A DNA stretch of 64,000 bases from Aphrocallistes beatrix (GCA_963281255.1 OY725495.1:4340001-4404000), one strand, 5' to 3'; counted from the first letter of the stretch, positions 10,615-21,211 are shown. Program-made: numbers and translations. Notes: generated from the sequence alone by a model not told the origin.

Positions 10615-10668
10615 AGGGCATGCCTAATTTACGATGCGGGATGCTGTCCCGTAAATTAGGCATGCCCT
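10615..10668. mobile_element. 54-bp foldback MITE, copy 1
   Basis: Arms AAGGGCATGCCTAATTTACG and CGTAAATTAGGCATGCCCTT are perfect inverted repeats around a 14-bp loop. TGAATTA flanks both sides. The paralogous site at about 57045 has a single TTGAATTAATTAC, so the element is an insertion with a 7-8 bp target duplication. Confidence 0.75.
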
Positions 10669-10792
10669 TGAATTAATCACAAAAATGGATATATTTAACT
10701 CGAAAAAATGTTTCAAATATTTAATAAACGAGTAATGGATAGAAAATGATGCTTGTTGGAATTTCTAATTCTGAGAATGGAACTGTTCAGTT

Positions 10793-12175
10793 TCAGGATT
10801 CATTCTCGTGAATAGACTTCTGCACTATAACCTCAATTCTCATCTCGATGTGTCCAGATGTCTCAGATCTCCATCCTAGCTTACTCACCACTCCATCTTC
10901 AAATTCGAGTGGCAGTCCAACTCTGTCCAGCTTTCCTAACGCGGGGGAAACATCGACAAAATACTCACTCAACTCTTCCCATTTACTTCTAGGCGCCAAA
11001 CGCCATGTGCTCACACTCTTAGTGGACATTCCAGGCGCCAGTTTCAGTGGCAACCAACCGTAACCCAAACTCAAATGCCGGTTCCACCAATCCAAGCAAT
11101 TCACTTCCAATAGAAGAATGGGATTGTGAGAGGTGTGAACTTCTGAACATTTCATAGGCGCCTTTAACTCATATTCGAATAAATGACCAATGTTAATTGG
11201 TGGGAGAGAATTAGGAGAGAAAATGGACCAAACACTGAATGGAGATGAAGCGTGGTTTGTAAAACTTTCTTCTTTCTCGCCTGAAACCAATTCAAAAGCT
11301 CCTGACAAATCCAACTTGTACCTCACATACAGAGATGATGTAGGGAAACCATGACAACAGGATATCTCTCCAAGAATGTGATAAATAGCTTCATCACTCT
11401 CTAAATCAGCACTACCAAACATTCCATCTCCAACTGCCCTTGATAGAGATCTGTTTTGTCGCTCAAACAATTCATTCACGATATGTTCCTATCTCTCCAC
11501 ATCTCTCATGGTTGGAGGTGTGGAGTCATTGCTGATTCTGAACTCCCAATTGTCTCCCACTGAATTCTCCATTCGAATCCATCTCTCTGAGAAATCCGGG
11601 ACCACTCTCACAACTCCTTCTTCCACGAGAGTAACGGTGCACAGCACAGACTCGTCTGGTTTCGTAGCTTCCTTTCTCCTCAAATCGGACATTACGTACA
11701 TTTCCATCTTTTCATCTTTCTCTTCTGTTTTTGTGGGTAGATTGGTGATTGGATTTGTATCTGGTTTGGAATGTGAAGTTGTTCTCCTCGTTTTAGACAT
11801 TTTTCGTGTATTCAGTTTCTCATCTGTTAGAATATTTGAATTTACTCCCGTCACGTCATCAAAATAATCGACATCTGTGTAGGAGAATAGTCGACCGTTT
11901 GGTCTTGTTCCAGTCTCTCTCATTTCTACGATTCTAGCGTGGTAGCTGTGAGCTAGAGGAGTGAAACAATATCTTTCATCGCTATACAACTCCTCTTCAC
12001 ACTGACTGAACACCTTTTCTTGCCATTTGAAATGGCAAGTTTCAAACTCTGGTTGGTAAATGTTATCTGAGACATTTTGTTGTTGGTTTTGGAGAGAGAA
12101 GAGAGGAGACAATCTTCTGAGTTCTATTTTTATAATGAAATTTTTCAGATCTCCTTTGAAGTGATACAGTGCCAT
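10793..12175 (-). pseudogene. MKS1-like: MKS1-like B9-domain gene, copy B, interrupted by in-frame TAG
   Basis: Same 460-codon frame as copy E, with TAG at codon 229 (11489-11491). Copy-specific changes include CHFKWQEKVFSQCEEELYS and EMYVMSDL in the first half and IEVIVQKS near the end of the B9 domain. The reading frame is otherwise open on both sides. It sits between TRAF copies 3 and 4. Confidence 0.85.
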
Positions 12176-13385
12176 ACTTAGCTAATGAATCTATGAATTT
12201 ATAGAATAATGTTGAAACTCTGTTGCAGACACACACAGTTAGTTGGTTATTGATTCAATGCATATATCTCGCCTAAAACTAGGAACATTGCTTACTCATT
12301 TTTGGTTAATTTTATGCGGGGAAGTTACTAAAAATAGAAAATACTTCAAGGCTAACTTGGGTTTCGAAAGGAATAATCCAGAATATAGTACACACGTACG
12401 TAGCATATATTTAGGGATGAACTCAATTTTTTGTGGATTTTATATATTATTGTGTATAACTTTATCAGTATTTATATGAGCTAATAGTAATAGTTGATAG
12501 TACGTATTAAAATTCAAGAAATTCACGATAAATCGTAATACAGTGCTTTCATTACTAATAGCTTTTTAAGAAAACATAATTTGAACCAAATAGTGTATTG
12601 GTTGAGAGAGATTGCCTCTTATATTTTGTTTCGAATTCAATCAGTCTCATAGAAGACTTGATTCACACATTGTATAAGATACTTCGTCAATTGAATTACA
12701 AACAATGCAAACACTTGTTTAAAATGTAAATACAAACAAGCAAAATTACACCAATTACAGTAATGGTAACCAGCTATCGAATAGTCTCCCCTCCTCTCCC
12801 AAAGAAGTTACGCCTTTTTAAAAATATTCGTGCTAGCAGATTAGAATATTTGGTGTTTCAATACAAATTGATATTGCAATTGGGAAGTGGGCATTTTAAG
12901 TTTGAAATAGTGTTCAATTGAGTGTGAAAGTGGCATTTTTATTCGTAAGGGGGTACTGTGGGGCATTTAGGTCTTAATCTTACTTGGCAGTTTTTAGGTC
13001 TTATTCCTACTTCGCACGTTTTAGGTCTTCTTCCTACATCGAATAATGTCTTATTCCAGCGACTCCCTGTTAGCATTGAATTCTCAATTTGTTCAAGACC
13101 TCCTGACTCTATGAGTCCACATGGTACGATAAACGTTAAGACGCATCGAGTCGCTCAGTCTCGTGAACATAACGCGTTTGAATTCTGAATACTTGAGCTA
13201 TCAATTCTGTACCGAAGTTTCAAAAATTATACTCACAGATCATAGAGTGACTCATAATGACATAGAATATTATCTACGTTATATCATAATTATGACTTGA
13301 ATAGAATCAAAATGCATTAAGAAAGTAGAAACACATAAATACAAACAAGAAACATCTAGGAAGCAAATAATGTATGCAATTAGGA
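12176..13385. other. MKS1-B 5' flank plus TRAF copy 4 3' flank
   Basis: About 650 bp of MKS1-type upstream flank is followed by the TRAF downstream block. At about 12885-13060 it is interrupted by a patch with repeated TTAGGTCTTATTCCTACTTCG phrases, also found at 48970-49550 and 59800-60080. The small ORFs here have no recognisable product. Confidence 0.55.
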
Positions 13386-14621
13386 TTAAATATTTTTGAG
13401 AATTCGAACTGTAACCTCCAACTCCAAACTACCTGATTTGATGAACTCTTTTAAATCTGTAGAGAGAGGAATTGAAGCTATATTATGACGAAACCAAATA
13501 GTACTTGTATATTGCTCTTTAGATAAAATAATCGGAGGACTTTTGAAGATCAGAGAATTCTTGATGTCTCTATGACTAACCACTCGTGTGATAAAAACAG
13601 CTTTGAAAGGCCATTGTAATGAATCATAATTATCTCCTCTTCTAGGAGAGAATTGAGCTATGAAATTATGAGCACCAGGAGAGTAAATCAACCTAAATCT
13701 ATAACCTGCAACAATATAGAAATCTGAAAAGCAAATGGGTTCAGTGCTAAACTCATTTATAGTCCACTTCATATTACTTTCATGTCTGACCTGAACATCT
13801 TTTTGCAATGATTCGATTTCTCTGTCTTTAATTTTCATTTCATTTTCCAAAGATTCGACTTTTTTTTCAAGCAACTCAAACTTTTCATCAAAAGCAGTGA
13901 GTTTCAGTTCTGTGTGAAGTAGTCTATTCTCTTCCAAATGTTTCTTCAACTCTCGCCGTTTTAACCCCACCACTTCACACCTGTACTTCTCATACGGACA
14001 CACAACTGACTCTTCAGAACACTCACTCGAGAGATGAAACAAAATACTCTCGCGACGCAAACGTGTCCCACATCCCAATTCACACAACACGAATACCTTC
14101 CCACACACCTTCACATGCTCTACCATCTCACACACCTTATGCACTCCCGAACAGTGCAAACACGCCTCTTCACGTTGGGAGCATTCCTCCCGCACGTGCC
14201 TTCCCATCTCATCACGTGTTGTCACAACGCCACACAACAGCTGACACGACTCATACACGTGACCACATGTAGTCAGGTGATTTTCCACAATCTCCAGCCT
14301 ACCCAACCACTCACAGCCTCGCTTGGATAAAGGACAGGCACACTTCAATGATAGAATTGTGTTACGGACGTTTGCACTTGGAAGAGATTGTTCTTTTTCT
14401 TTTATACAACAAGAACACAACTGTTCTCCAGCTTTGCCAATCGAAGCGTCTTTCATTATTCCATTACATCTTGTACATTTGTAGATAGCTCCTTCTCTCT
14501 CAGAAAGGTTTTCGGTTAGAATATCACTTCTGTATCCTCCCAATGAACCTCCCTCTATCTTAACTCGACATAACTCAGTCCCTGTCTCAGGTTCTAACGG
14601 TACACTTGTTCTTGTTGCCAT
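13386..14621 (-). CDS. TRAF-like protein, copy 4
   Basis: Intact 411-codon ORF, among the shortest complete members. The RING-like segment reads YKCTRCNGIMKDASIGKAGE followed by LCSCC, a cassette close to copy 16. The coiled coil is short (LLEKKVESLENEMKIKDREI). The MATH domain begins MKWTINEFSTEPICF, lacking several residues present in most copies, and has an unusual SPPIILSKEQYTSTIWFRHN loop. The SNARE terminal exon 14833-15068 lies 212 bp upstream. Confidence 0.85.
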   Translation of the reverse strand: MATRTSVPLEPETGTELCRVKIEGGSLGGYRSDILTENLSEREGAIYKCTRCNGIMKDASIGKAGEQLCSCCIKEKEQSLPSANVRNTILSLKCACPLSKRGCEWLGRLEIVENHLTTCGHVYESCQLLCGVVTTRDEMGRHVREECSQREEACLHCSGVHKVCEMVEHVKVCGKVFVLCELGCGTRLRRESILFHLSSECSEESVVCPYEKYRCEVVGLKRRELKKHLEENRLLHTELKLTAFDEKFELLEKKVESLENEMKIKDREIESLQKDVQVRHESNMKWTINEFSTEPICFSDFYIVAGYRFRLIYSPGAHNFIAQFSPRRGDNYDSLQWPFKAVFITRVVSHRDIKNSLIFKSPPIILSKEQYTSTIWFRHNIASIPLSTDLKEFIKSGSLELEVTVRILKNI

Positions 14622-14662
14622 CAATATCAGTTCAATTACAAATCAATATCGATTCTCTAAAT

Positions 14663-14673
14663 GCTATTTATAG
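14663..14673 (-). promoter_or_regulatory. TATA box of TRAF copy 4
   Basis: Minus strand reads CTATAAATAGC, 42 nt upstream of the ATG. Confidence 0.6.
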
Positions 14674-14832
14674 AAAATAGATTAGATACTATACATACTT
14701 ACTTTCAAGATAGAATTTGAAATTAGATATGTTGTAACCTGGATGTTCCTTACTAAAATGATAACTTTATGATAACTAACAATAAATCTCATAAATATAC
14801 AACAAACATCATTTTATTCCACAGCAGCAGAT

Positions 14833-15068
14833 TCAGAAAGGAATGAAGAAGAGGATTATCACAATTATAATCAACACTAACAGCAATCCAATGCAAATCA
14901 ACTCCTTCTTCTTCCCACTCAGCTCCAGCACCTTATTCATCTTGGCCTGCACTGTTCCGAGGCGGGAATGCGTGGTTACTAGGTTGGAGTTTAGGTCGTC
15001 CAGCATTTCGTTGTGATCATCCAGCTCATCTCCGATTGCGTAGGACACCTCTTTCAACACACCCACAC
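14833..15068 (-). CDS. Syntaxin-6/10-like SNARE terminal exon, copy 1 (partial gene)
   Basis: A 3' terminal exon with a minus-strand acceptor ending in AG just before GTGTGGGTGTG. It encodes VLKEVSYAIGDELDDHNEML, the end of a Qc-SNARE helix (SRLGTVQAKMNKVLEL), a basic patch GKKKE and a C-terminal membrane anchor rich in Leu and Ile, then TGA. An AATAAA signal lies at 14818-14813, just past the stop. The family acts in endosome/trans-Golgi membrane fusion. No upstream exons are visible, so this is probably a duplicated exon fragment. The same exon occurs at 17683, 21370 and 42295. Confidence 0.7.
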
Positions 15069-15118
15069 CTGAAAAGAATTACAGACTCAAATAGAAGCTC
15101 CCAGCTATTAAGATAGTA

Positions 15119-15249
15119 CAGTCGACTCCGCTTAATAGGACTACTTTTGGACTGGAATAGTTCTCACACATAATAGAGTTAACACATAATAAGGTCAATC
15201 GGATCAAAATGTCTTCTGACCGATGGGTCCTATTCACCGGAGTCGACTG
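15119..15249. mobile_element. 131-bp MITE with TA target duplication (pogo/Tc1-mariner-like)
   Basis: Terminal inverted repeats CAGTCGACTCCGCTTAATAG and CTATTCACCGGAGTCGACTG, flanked by TA on both sides. No coding capacity. Related copies lie at 42581-42723 (complete) and at about 17968 and 21654 (left halves). Confidence 0.75.
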
Positions 15250-16224
15250 TATTTTCAACTTTTAAGGTTTGAATAATTATGCATATTTTATCAAATTTGT
15301 CATATTTTTACTAAAACGTGCTTATTGTTTGATTTGTAAAAAGCATATTTCTGTTTTAAAATAGTAGAACTGATATTGATGTGTTCCAAATAGTACAGAG
15401 TTCTTAACTGAAACTATCATATTCCTACCTGCGAAATTTCAAGACATCATTCCTTCCCTTCAGTGGCGTAGCCAGGATTTTATACTGGAGGGACCTAGTG
15501 CTAGCTGGGGTCTGAGGGATCGCTGGAAGCCCCCGAGTGGGGTCTAGGGTTTACCCCTGGAAGCTGACAACATTTGTTTCACAATTTGCACGAATTCTTC
15601 CAATCTTGTCGTTCTAGAAATATAAAATATCCAAGGACAGTCCCTCTCATCGGCGTGACTAGGCTCTGATTACTATAATTTCGCATCATAGATTGGTCAA
15701 CAATGACTCCATTATTGACCAATCTATAATGCAGAACTATGGGCATAGACCCTAGCGATTTCTAAAAAATACTGTAACAAAGACAGATTTTGCGATATTC
15801 AAGTGAAACAGGTAAGAATAAGATCAGTTAAATATTATGCTAGCAGGTTAGAATATAAGGTGTAACTACTACAAATGGATAGCATCAGGTATTCGATGGT
15901 TGTTACCCATTTGTATCAGATTCTCCTCTTGTACAAGATTTAGACTTGCTGACTCTATGAGTCACATGTCACGATAAAATGTTAAGACTCATCGAGTCGC
16001 TCAGTCTCGTGAAAATCTACTAACTCGATTGAATTTTGAATACTCGAATTATCAGGTCTATTCTGAAGTATCAATAAACTCACAGATCACAGAGTGACCC
16101 ATAATGACAATAAATATTATCTACATTTTGTATCATAATTTGAATACAATGAAATACATTGGGAAGTAGAAAACATAAATATAAACAAGAAACATTTAGA
16201 AAGTAAATAATGTACGAACTAAAA
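15250..16224. other. Intergenic with hairpin and TRAF copy 5 3' flank
   Basis: At about 15461 the phrase CAGTGGCGTAGCCAGGATTT looks like the end of another DNA element. A hairpin at 15683-15732 has 18-bp arms (GCATCATAGATTGGTCAA, 17 of 18 paired) around a 14-bp loop. From about 15838 the DNA is the common TRAF downstream block. No gene is supported. Confidence 0.5.
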
Positions 16225-17484
16225 TTAAATATTTTTGAGAATTCGAACTGTAACCTCCAAATCCAAACTGTCTGATTTAATGAACTCTTTCAAATCTGTA
16301 GAGAGAGGAATTGAAGCTATTTTATAACACGAGGTATATTGCTCTTTAGATAAAACTATCAGAGGACTTTTGAAGATCAGAGAATTCTTGATGTCTCTAT
16401 GACAAACCACTCGTGTGATAAAAATAGCTTTGAAAGGCCATAATAAATCATAATTATCTCTACCTACAGGTTTGAAATAAATACTAAAATTTCCAGAATA
16501 AAAAGAATTACAAATAAAATTAAATTTATAACCTCCAACGATATAGTCATTTGAATAGTGACTGGGGAGTTTAGGCTTAAACTTCTTAGCAAAATCATTT
16601 ATGGTCAATTTTACTTTGCTTTCATGTCTGAACTGAACATTTTCTTTCAATATTTCGAATTCATTGTCTTTAATTTTCCGTTCATTTTCCAAGGATTCAA
16701 CCTTTTTTCCAAGTAACTCAATCATTTTCATAGAATTCTCAAACTTCTCTTCCAAATCAGTGAGTTTCAGTTCTGTGTGTAGAGATCTATTCTCCTCTAA
16801 ATGCTGTTTCAACTCTCGTCGTTTCAACCTCACCACTTCACACCTGTACTTCTCATACGGACACACAACTGACTCTTCAGAACACTCACTCGAGAGATGA
16901 AACAAAATACTCTCGCGACGCACACGTGTCCCACATCCCAATTCACACAACATTTCTACCTTCCCACACACCTTCACATGCTCTACCATCTCACACACCT
17001 TATGCACTCCCGAACAGTGCAAACACGCCTCTTCACGTTGGGAGCATTCCTCCCGCACGTGCCTTCCCATCTCATCACGTGTTGTCACAACGCCACACAA
17101 CAGCTGACACGACTCATACACGTGACCACATGTAGTCAGGTGATTTTCCACAATCTCCAGCCTACCCAACCACTCACAGCCTCGCTTGGATAAGGGACAG
17201 GCACACTTCAATGATAGAATTGTGTTACGGACGTTTGCATTTGGGAGAGATTGCTCTTTTTCCTTTAGACAACAAGAGCACAATTGTTCTCCGCTATTTT
17301 CAATAGAAGCATCTTTCATTATTCCTTTACATCTCAGACACGTTAGCATGCTATTTTCTCTCTCAGAAAGGTTTTCGGTTAGAATATCACTTCTGTATCC
17401 TCCCAATGAACCTCCCTCTAGCTTAACTCGACATAACTCAGTCCCTGTCTCAGGTTCTAACGGTACACTTGCTCTTGTTGCCAT
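16225..17484 (-). CDS. TRAF-like protein, copy 5
   Basis: Intact 419-codon ORF (MATRASV start). The RING-like cassette is LTCLRCKGIMKDASIENSGE with LCSCC. One zinc-finger segment reads KVEMLCELGCG instead of the usual KVFVLCELGCG, a variant otherwise seen only in copy 10 (KVEVLC). The coiled coil is ENSMKMIELLGKKVESLENE. The MATH domain is one of the most divergent: VGGYKFNFICNSFYSGNFSI, with the Ser-Leu-Glu of the SLEWPF motif reduced to LLWPF. A SNARE terminal exon lies 199 bp upstream. Confidence 0.85.
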   Translation of the reverse strand: MATRASVPLEPETGTELCRVKLEGGSLGGYRSDILTENLSERENSMLTCLRCKGIMKDASIENSGEQLCSCCLKEKEQSLPNANVRNTILSLKCACPLSKRGCEWLGRLEIVENHLTTCGHVYESCQLLCGVVTTRDEMGRHVREECSQREEACLHCSGVHKVCEMVEHVKVCGKVEMLCELGCGTRVRRESILFHLSSECSEESVVCPYEKYRCEVVRLKRRELKQHLEENRSLHTELKLTDLEEKFENSMKMIELLGKKVESLENERKIKDNEFEILKENVQFRHESKVKLTINDFAKKFKPKLPSHYSNDYIVGGYKFNFICNSFYSGNFSIYFKPVGRDNYDLLWPFKAIFITRVVCHRDIKNSLIFKSPLIVLSKEQYTSCYKIASIPLSTDLKEFIKSDSLDLEVTVRILKNI

Positions 17485-17525
17485 CAATATCAGTTCAATT
17501 ACAAATGAATATCAATTCTCTAAAT

Positions 17526-17536
17526 GCTATTTATAG
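17526..17536 (-). promoter_or_regulatory. TATA box of TRAF copy 5
   Basis: Minus strand reads CTATAAATAGC, 42 nt upstream of the ATG. Confidence 0.6.
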
Positions 17537-17682
17537 AAAATAGATTAGATACTATACATACTTACTTTCAAGATAGAATTTGAAATTAGATATGTTGGAA
17601 CCTGGATGTTCCTTACTAAAATGATAACTTCAATAAATCTCATAAATATACAACAAACATCATTTTATTCCACAGCAGCAGA

Positions 17683-17918
17683 TCAGAAAGGAATGAAGAA
17701 GAGGATTATCACAATTATAATCAACACTAACAGCAATCCAATGCAAATCAACTCCTTCTTCTTCCCACTCAGCTCCAGCACCTTATTCATCTTGGCCTGC
17801 ACTGTTCCGAGGCGGGAGTGCGTGGTTACTAGGTTGGAGTTTAGGTCGTCCAGCATTTCGTTGTGATCATCCAGCTCATCTCCGATTGCGTAGGACACCT
17901 CTTTCAACACACCCACAC
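17683..17918 (-). CDS. Syntaxin-6/10-like SNARE terminal exon, copy 2 (partial gene)
   Basis: Same exon as at 14833, with acceptor TTGTTTTCAG and an identical predicted peptide. One synonymous-looking change (GGGAGTG in place of GGGAATG) separates the two. The left half of a TA-type MITE begins about 50 bp upstream in the intron-side flank. Confidence 0.7.
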
Positions 17919-18195
17919 CTGAAAACAATTACAGACTCGAATAGAAGCTCCCAGCTATTAAGATAATACAGTCTACTCCGCTTAATAGGACCATTTTTGG
18001 ACCGGAATAGTTCTCACACATAGAAGCTATTACAAACATTATCTATCGCTTCAACTTGTCGGGAACTTCCGTGATTGAGAGTGACGGTTCCTGAAGCGCA
18101 CACTTGGTTAAGTGGACCAGGTGGACAGCAAAGTACGTAATTGTAAAACTCAAATCGCAAGAAAAGCTACACTGTCAGATCCTTGTTCGTCTCAC
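17919..18195. other. Intron-side flank with left half of a MITE
   Basis: CAGTCTACTCCGCTTAATAG at about 17970 is the left terminal repeat of the 15119 element family. The right end is missing and the sequence changes at about 18025. Nothing else is recognised. Confidence 0.5.
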
Positions 18196-18282
18196 CGGGA
18201 TCAGTCGCTCGGCTTGCGTCAGGAGTCCTTCGTAGTTTTCAAGAAACTTTTCCAGTGACACCTTTCTGAAGAACCAGCGCGT
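18196..18282 (-). CDS. Isolated 29-codon exon candidate
   Basis: An open segment between a minus-strand acceptor TTCTATGTAG and a donor GTGAGA. It encodes TRWFFRKVSLEKFLENYEGL then LTQAERLIP. The KVSLEKFLENYE stretch is loosely like the Mod(r) region of VPS37 ESCRT-I subunits; this is a weak resemblance, not an assignment. No partner exons were found. Confidence 0.25.
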
Positions 18283-18377
18283 CTACATAGAAATAATAAC
18301 ATTGGGGGATTGATTTCTTCGCACTGACAAAAGGAATCATACTGGGCTCCAGTTAGGAGAGTCTCTGACTTAGTTCG

Positions 18378-18602
18378 TTATTGAATGAAGATATCCATTC
18401 CTTGCTGAACGTAACGTGGTAGACTCGAGGCGTCTTTGAGAATAAGATTCAGACAAAGACCATAACAGCAGAGCAGACCCCACACAGAGGAAGTTTCTCT
18501 GATTAGCGTTGCTAATCCTTTGAATTTGCCTCGCAAGTTAGCAGCTCCATCAAATCCTTGAGATATAAAGTCATCGGGAATGAGATTAAACAGTGAGAGC
18601 AT
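18378..18602 (-). mobile_element. Fragment of hAT/ZMYM1-like transposase
   Basis: A 74-codon fragment containing ISQGFDGAANLRGKFKGLAT and a following YGLCLNLILKDAS. These correspond to the QGYDGAANM and HxLNLxxxD motifs of the hAT-type (DUF4371/ZMYM1-like) RNase-H-fold transposase. The expected C/H residues before the LNL motif have become LCCYGLC. No other catalytic part or terminal repeats are evident, so this is a dead remnant. Confidence 0.65.
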
Positions 18603-18650
18603 TCTTCACAGCTCAATACAGCAGTCACCACTGTTCTGTATACGTGAAAG

Positions 18651-18695
18651 GAGACAATCTTCTGAGTTCTATTTTTATAACGAAATTTTTGAGAT
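18651..18695 (-). pseudogene. MKS1-like: 45-bp relic of an MKS1 copy
   Basis: GAGACAATCTTCTGAGTTCT and the following about 25 bp match the region encoding residues about 10-25 of the MKS1 copies (IKIELRRLSP). They stop abruptly at GAGATC, where the genes continue CTCCTTTG. This marks a seventh MKS1 copy lost by deletion or transposon activity. Confidence 0.7.
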
Positions 18696-18763
18696 CAACT
18701 TTATCGGTTAATTGGGAACTCCGCTTAACCGGGACAAAATATCTCGATTAAATGGAGTCGCTT
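18696..18763. repeat. Degenerate TA-type MITE remnant
   Basis: AACTCCGCTTAACCGGGAC followed by ATTAAATGGAGTCGCTTGTA resembles both ends of the CAGTCGACTCCG family in decayed form. Confidence 0.4.
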
Positions 18764-18808
18764 GTATATTACTTTTATTTTTGCAGGAAAGAACAATGAT
18801 AATGGCTT

Positions 18809-18838
18809 ACAAGCACGCTTCGCTTGCTTGCGCTGCGT
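18809..18838 (+). repeat. Partial R1 repeat
   Basis: ACAAGCACGCTTCGCTTGCT plus TGCGCTGCG matches the GC-rich left end of the 1899-2290 repeat. Confidence 0.6.
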
Positions 18839-19495
18839 ACAAATCAAATATGAATTCGAATCAGACGACTGTTACAAATTACTTGAGTAATTAGATAATT
18901 CGGAGACTGAAGTCAAACAAGTTCTGAGTCACAACTTAATTCTGAAGCTCGTGACCATATCACGCCTGTATTATCGCAAGATAGAAGTGTATTTAGAGAT
19001 ACAACAGTTTTGCACCGAAGAGATTTGAGTCTAAGTAGCCAGCATGATATAAAACGAAAAAAATAAAAACGTAAATCGTTTACATGTAACGTTGTTGTTA
19101 TTTACTGGGATAATAAATCAACAATTAATGAAATTTCAAAATAGAACACCATGATAATGACTAATAAGTGATACTAGGAGCTGTACTAAAACTATTTATG
19201 CTAGCAGATTAGAGTCTAGGCTGTAACCATTACAAATTGATATTTCATCAGGTATTGGATGGTCGTCACTCTACCGTTCGTATCAGTTTCTCCTTTTGTA
19301 GTCACATGTCATGATACAATGTTAAGATCAGTGCTTCTCGCAGATCACGCTAATTAACGCGCTTAAATTTTGCTAAATAGCGTATTTTTGTTGTTAAATA
19401 ATGAAATTTAACCGAATAAACCGCACAAATGCAAAATTAACGCGATTTCCAATAATCCTGAGGGAAATGCAGGCTATGACTCATCGAGTTACTCA
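18839..19495. other. Duplicated spacer also found beside Tudor copies 1 and 3
   Basis: Matches 8460-9000 and 55990-56570, including ATGTAACGTTGTTGTTATTT and CAATAATCCTGAGGGAAATG. No Tudor exon accompanies it here. It is followed by an insertion at 19496. Confidence 0.6.
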
Positions 19496-19685
19496 CAGTG
19501 TTCCATACAGGATTTGCATGCAAGGTGGGCAACCTGGGATATCTAAATGTTTAAGGGGGGTAGGTACTAAATCACATCTCTTCATTTTATGCTTTATTTT
19601 ATTCCTAGGGGGGGGGGGGGGGGGGGGCACTTGAATGAGCAGGGGGGGTAAGTGCCCTCCCTACCACCCTCTGTATGAAACCCTG
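19496..19685. mobile_element. 190-bp insertion with poly-G core
   Basis: Ends CAGTGTTCCATACAG and CTGTATGAAACCCTG form imperfect inverted repeats. ACTCA is duplicated at both edges, and the paralogous site at about 56568 has a single ATTACTCAGT-like sequence without it. The core has an uninterrupted G run at about 19610-19627 and GC-rich flanks. A related partial copy lies at 31250-31375. Confidence 0.65.
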
Positions 19686-19883
19686 ACTCAGTCCTGTGAG
19701 CATATACTAACTCGGTTGAATTTTGAATACTCGAGCTATCACGTCTGTTCCGATGTTTACTCATAATGACATTGATTATTATCTATATAATCTCATATCA
19801 TAACTTGAATACAATAAAAATGCTTTAGAAATATAAATAAATATAAGAAACATTTAGGAAGCAAACAATGTACGCAACTAAAA

Positions 19884-21170
19884 TTAAATATTTTTGAGAA
19901 TTCGAATTGTAACCTCCAACTCCAAACTGTCTGATTTAATGAACTCTTTCAAGTCTGTAGAGAGAGGAATTGAAGCTATTTGATGAAACGACCAGTCATA
20001 TTGCTGTTTAGATATAGCTATCGGAGGAGTTTTGAAGATCAGAGAATTCTTGATATTTCTATGACAAACCACTCGTGTGATAAAAATAGCTTTGAAAGGC
20101 CATTCTAATGAATCTTTATTATCTCCACTTCTAGGAACGAATCCAATTATAAAATTAAGATGATCAGAATAATGACCCAACTTAAATCTATAACCTGCAA
20201 CTACATAGTAATCAGCAGACTTGGTGTTGTTGAGTATAGGCATAAACTGCTTTCTAAAATCTCTTATAGTCCACTTCACTTTACTTTCATATCTAACCTG
20301 AACATCTTCCTTCAATGATTTGATCTCATTGTTTTTAATTTTCATCTCATTCTCCAAAGATTCGACTTTTTTTTCAAGTAATTCATTCTTTTTCACAATC
20401 TTACCAAAACCTATTTGACTTTCTTCAAACTTCTCCTCTAAAGCAGCGAGTTTTAGTTCTGTGTGTTGAGATCTATTCTCTTCCAAATGTTGTTCTAACT
20501 CTCGTCGTTTTAACCCCACCACTTCACACCTGTACTTCTCATACGGACACACAACTGACTCTTCAGAACACTCACTCGAGAGATGAAACAAAATACTCTC
20601 GCGACGCACACGTGTCTCACATCCCAATTCACACAACACGAATACCTTCCCACACACCTTCACATGCTCTACCATCTCACACACCTTATGCACTCCCGAA
20701 CAGTGCAAACACGCCTCTTCACGTTGGGAGCATTCCTCTCGCACGTGTCTTCCCATCTCATCACGTGTTGTCACAACGCCACACAACAGCTGACACGACT
20801 CATACACGTGACCACATGTAGTCAGGTGATTTTCCACAATCTTCAGCCTACCCAACCACTCACAGCCTCGCTTGGATAAGGGACAGGCACACTTCAATGA
20901 TAGAATTGTGTTACGGACGTTTTCATTTGGATTCATCTGTTCATCTTCTTGCTTACAACAAACGCAGAGCTGTTTTCCAATGTTAGAAATGGAAGCGTCT
21001 TTCATTATTCCATTACATCTCGTGCATTTGTAGATAGCTTTTTCTCTCTCAGAAAGGTTTTCGGTCAGAATATCACTTCTGTATCCTCCCAATGAACCTC
21101 CCTCTAGCTTAACTCGACATAACTCAGTCCCTGTCTCAGGTTCTAACGGTACACTTGTTCTTGTTGCCAT
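19884..21170 (-). CDS. TRAF-like protein, copy 6
   Basis: Intact 428-codon ORF. The RING-like cassette is YKCTRCNGIMKDASISNIGK with LCVCC. The zinc fingers carry two small substitutions (GRLKIVENH, CELGCETRV). The coiled coil is long (EESQIGFGKIVKKNELLE plus KKVESLENEMKIKNNEIKSL). The MATH domain is GYRFKLGHYSDHLNFIIGF with a distinctive TPPIAISKQQYDWSFHQ loop. A SNARE terminal exon sits 200 bp upstream. Confidence 0.85.
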   Translation of the reverse strand: MATRTSVPLEPETGTELCRVKLEGGSLGGYRSDILTENLSEREKAIYKCTRCNGIMKDASISNIGKQLCVCCKQEDEQMNPNENVRNTILSLKCACPLSKRGCEWLGRLKIVENHLTTCGHVYESCQLLCGVVTTRDEMGRHVREECSQREEACLHCSGVHKVCEMVEHVKVCGKVFVLCELGCETRVRRESILFHLSSECSEESVVCPYEKYRCEVVGLKRRELEQHLEENRSQHTELKLAALEEKFEESQIGFGKIVKKNELLEKKVESLENEMKIKNNEIKSLKEDVQVRYESKVKWTIRDFRKQFMPILNNTKSADYYVVAGYRFKLGHYSDHLNFIIGFVPRSGDNKDSLEWPFKAIFITRVVCHRNIKNSLIFKTPPIAISKQQYDWSFHQIASIPLSTDLKEFIKSDSLELEVTIRILKNI

Positions 21171-21211
21171 CAATATCAGTTCAATTACAAATGAATATCG
21201 ATTCTCTAAAT

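Noticed and set aside
12243..12479. Small plus-strand ORF ending in a hydrophobic stretch
   Set aside because: Lies in the MKS1 upstream flank. The corresponding flanks of other copies are disrupted in this frame, and nothing supports translation.
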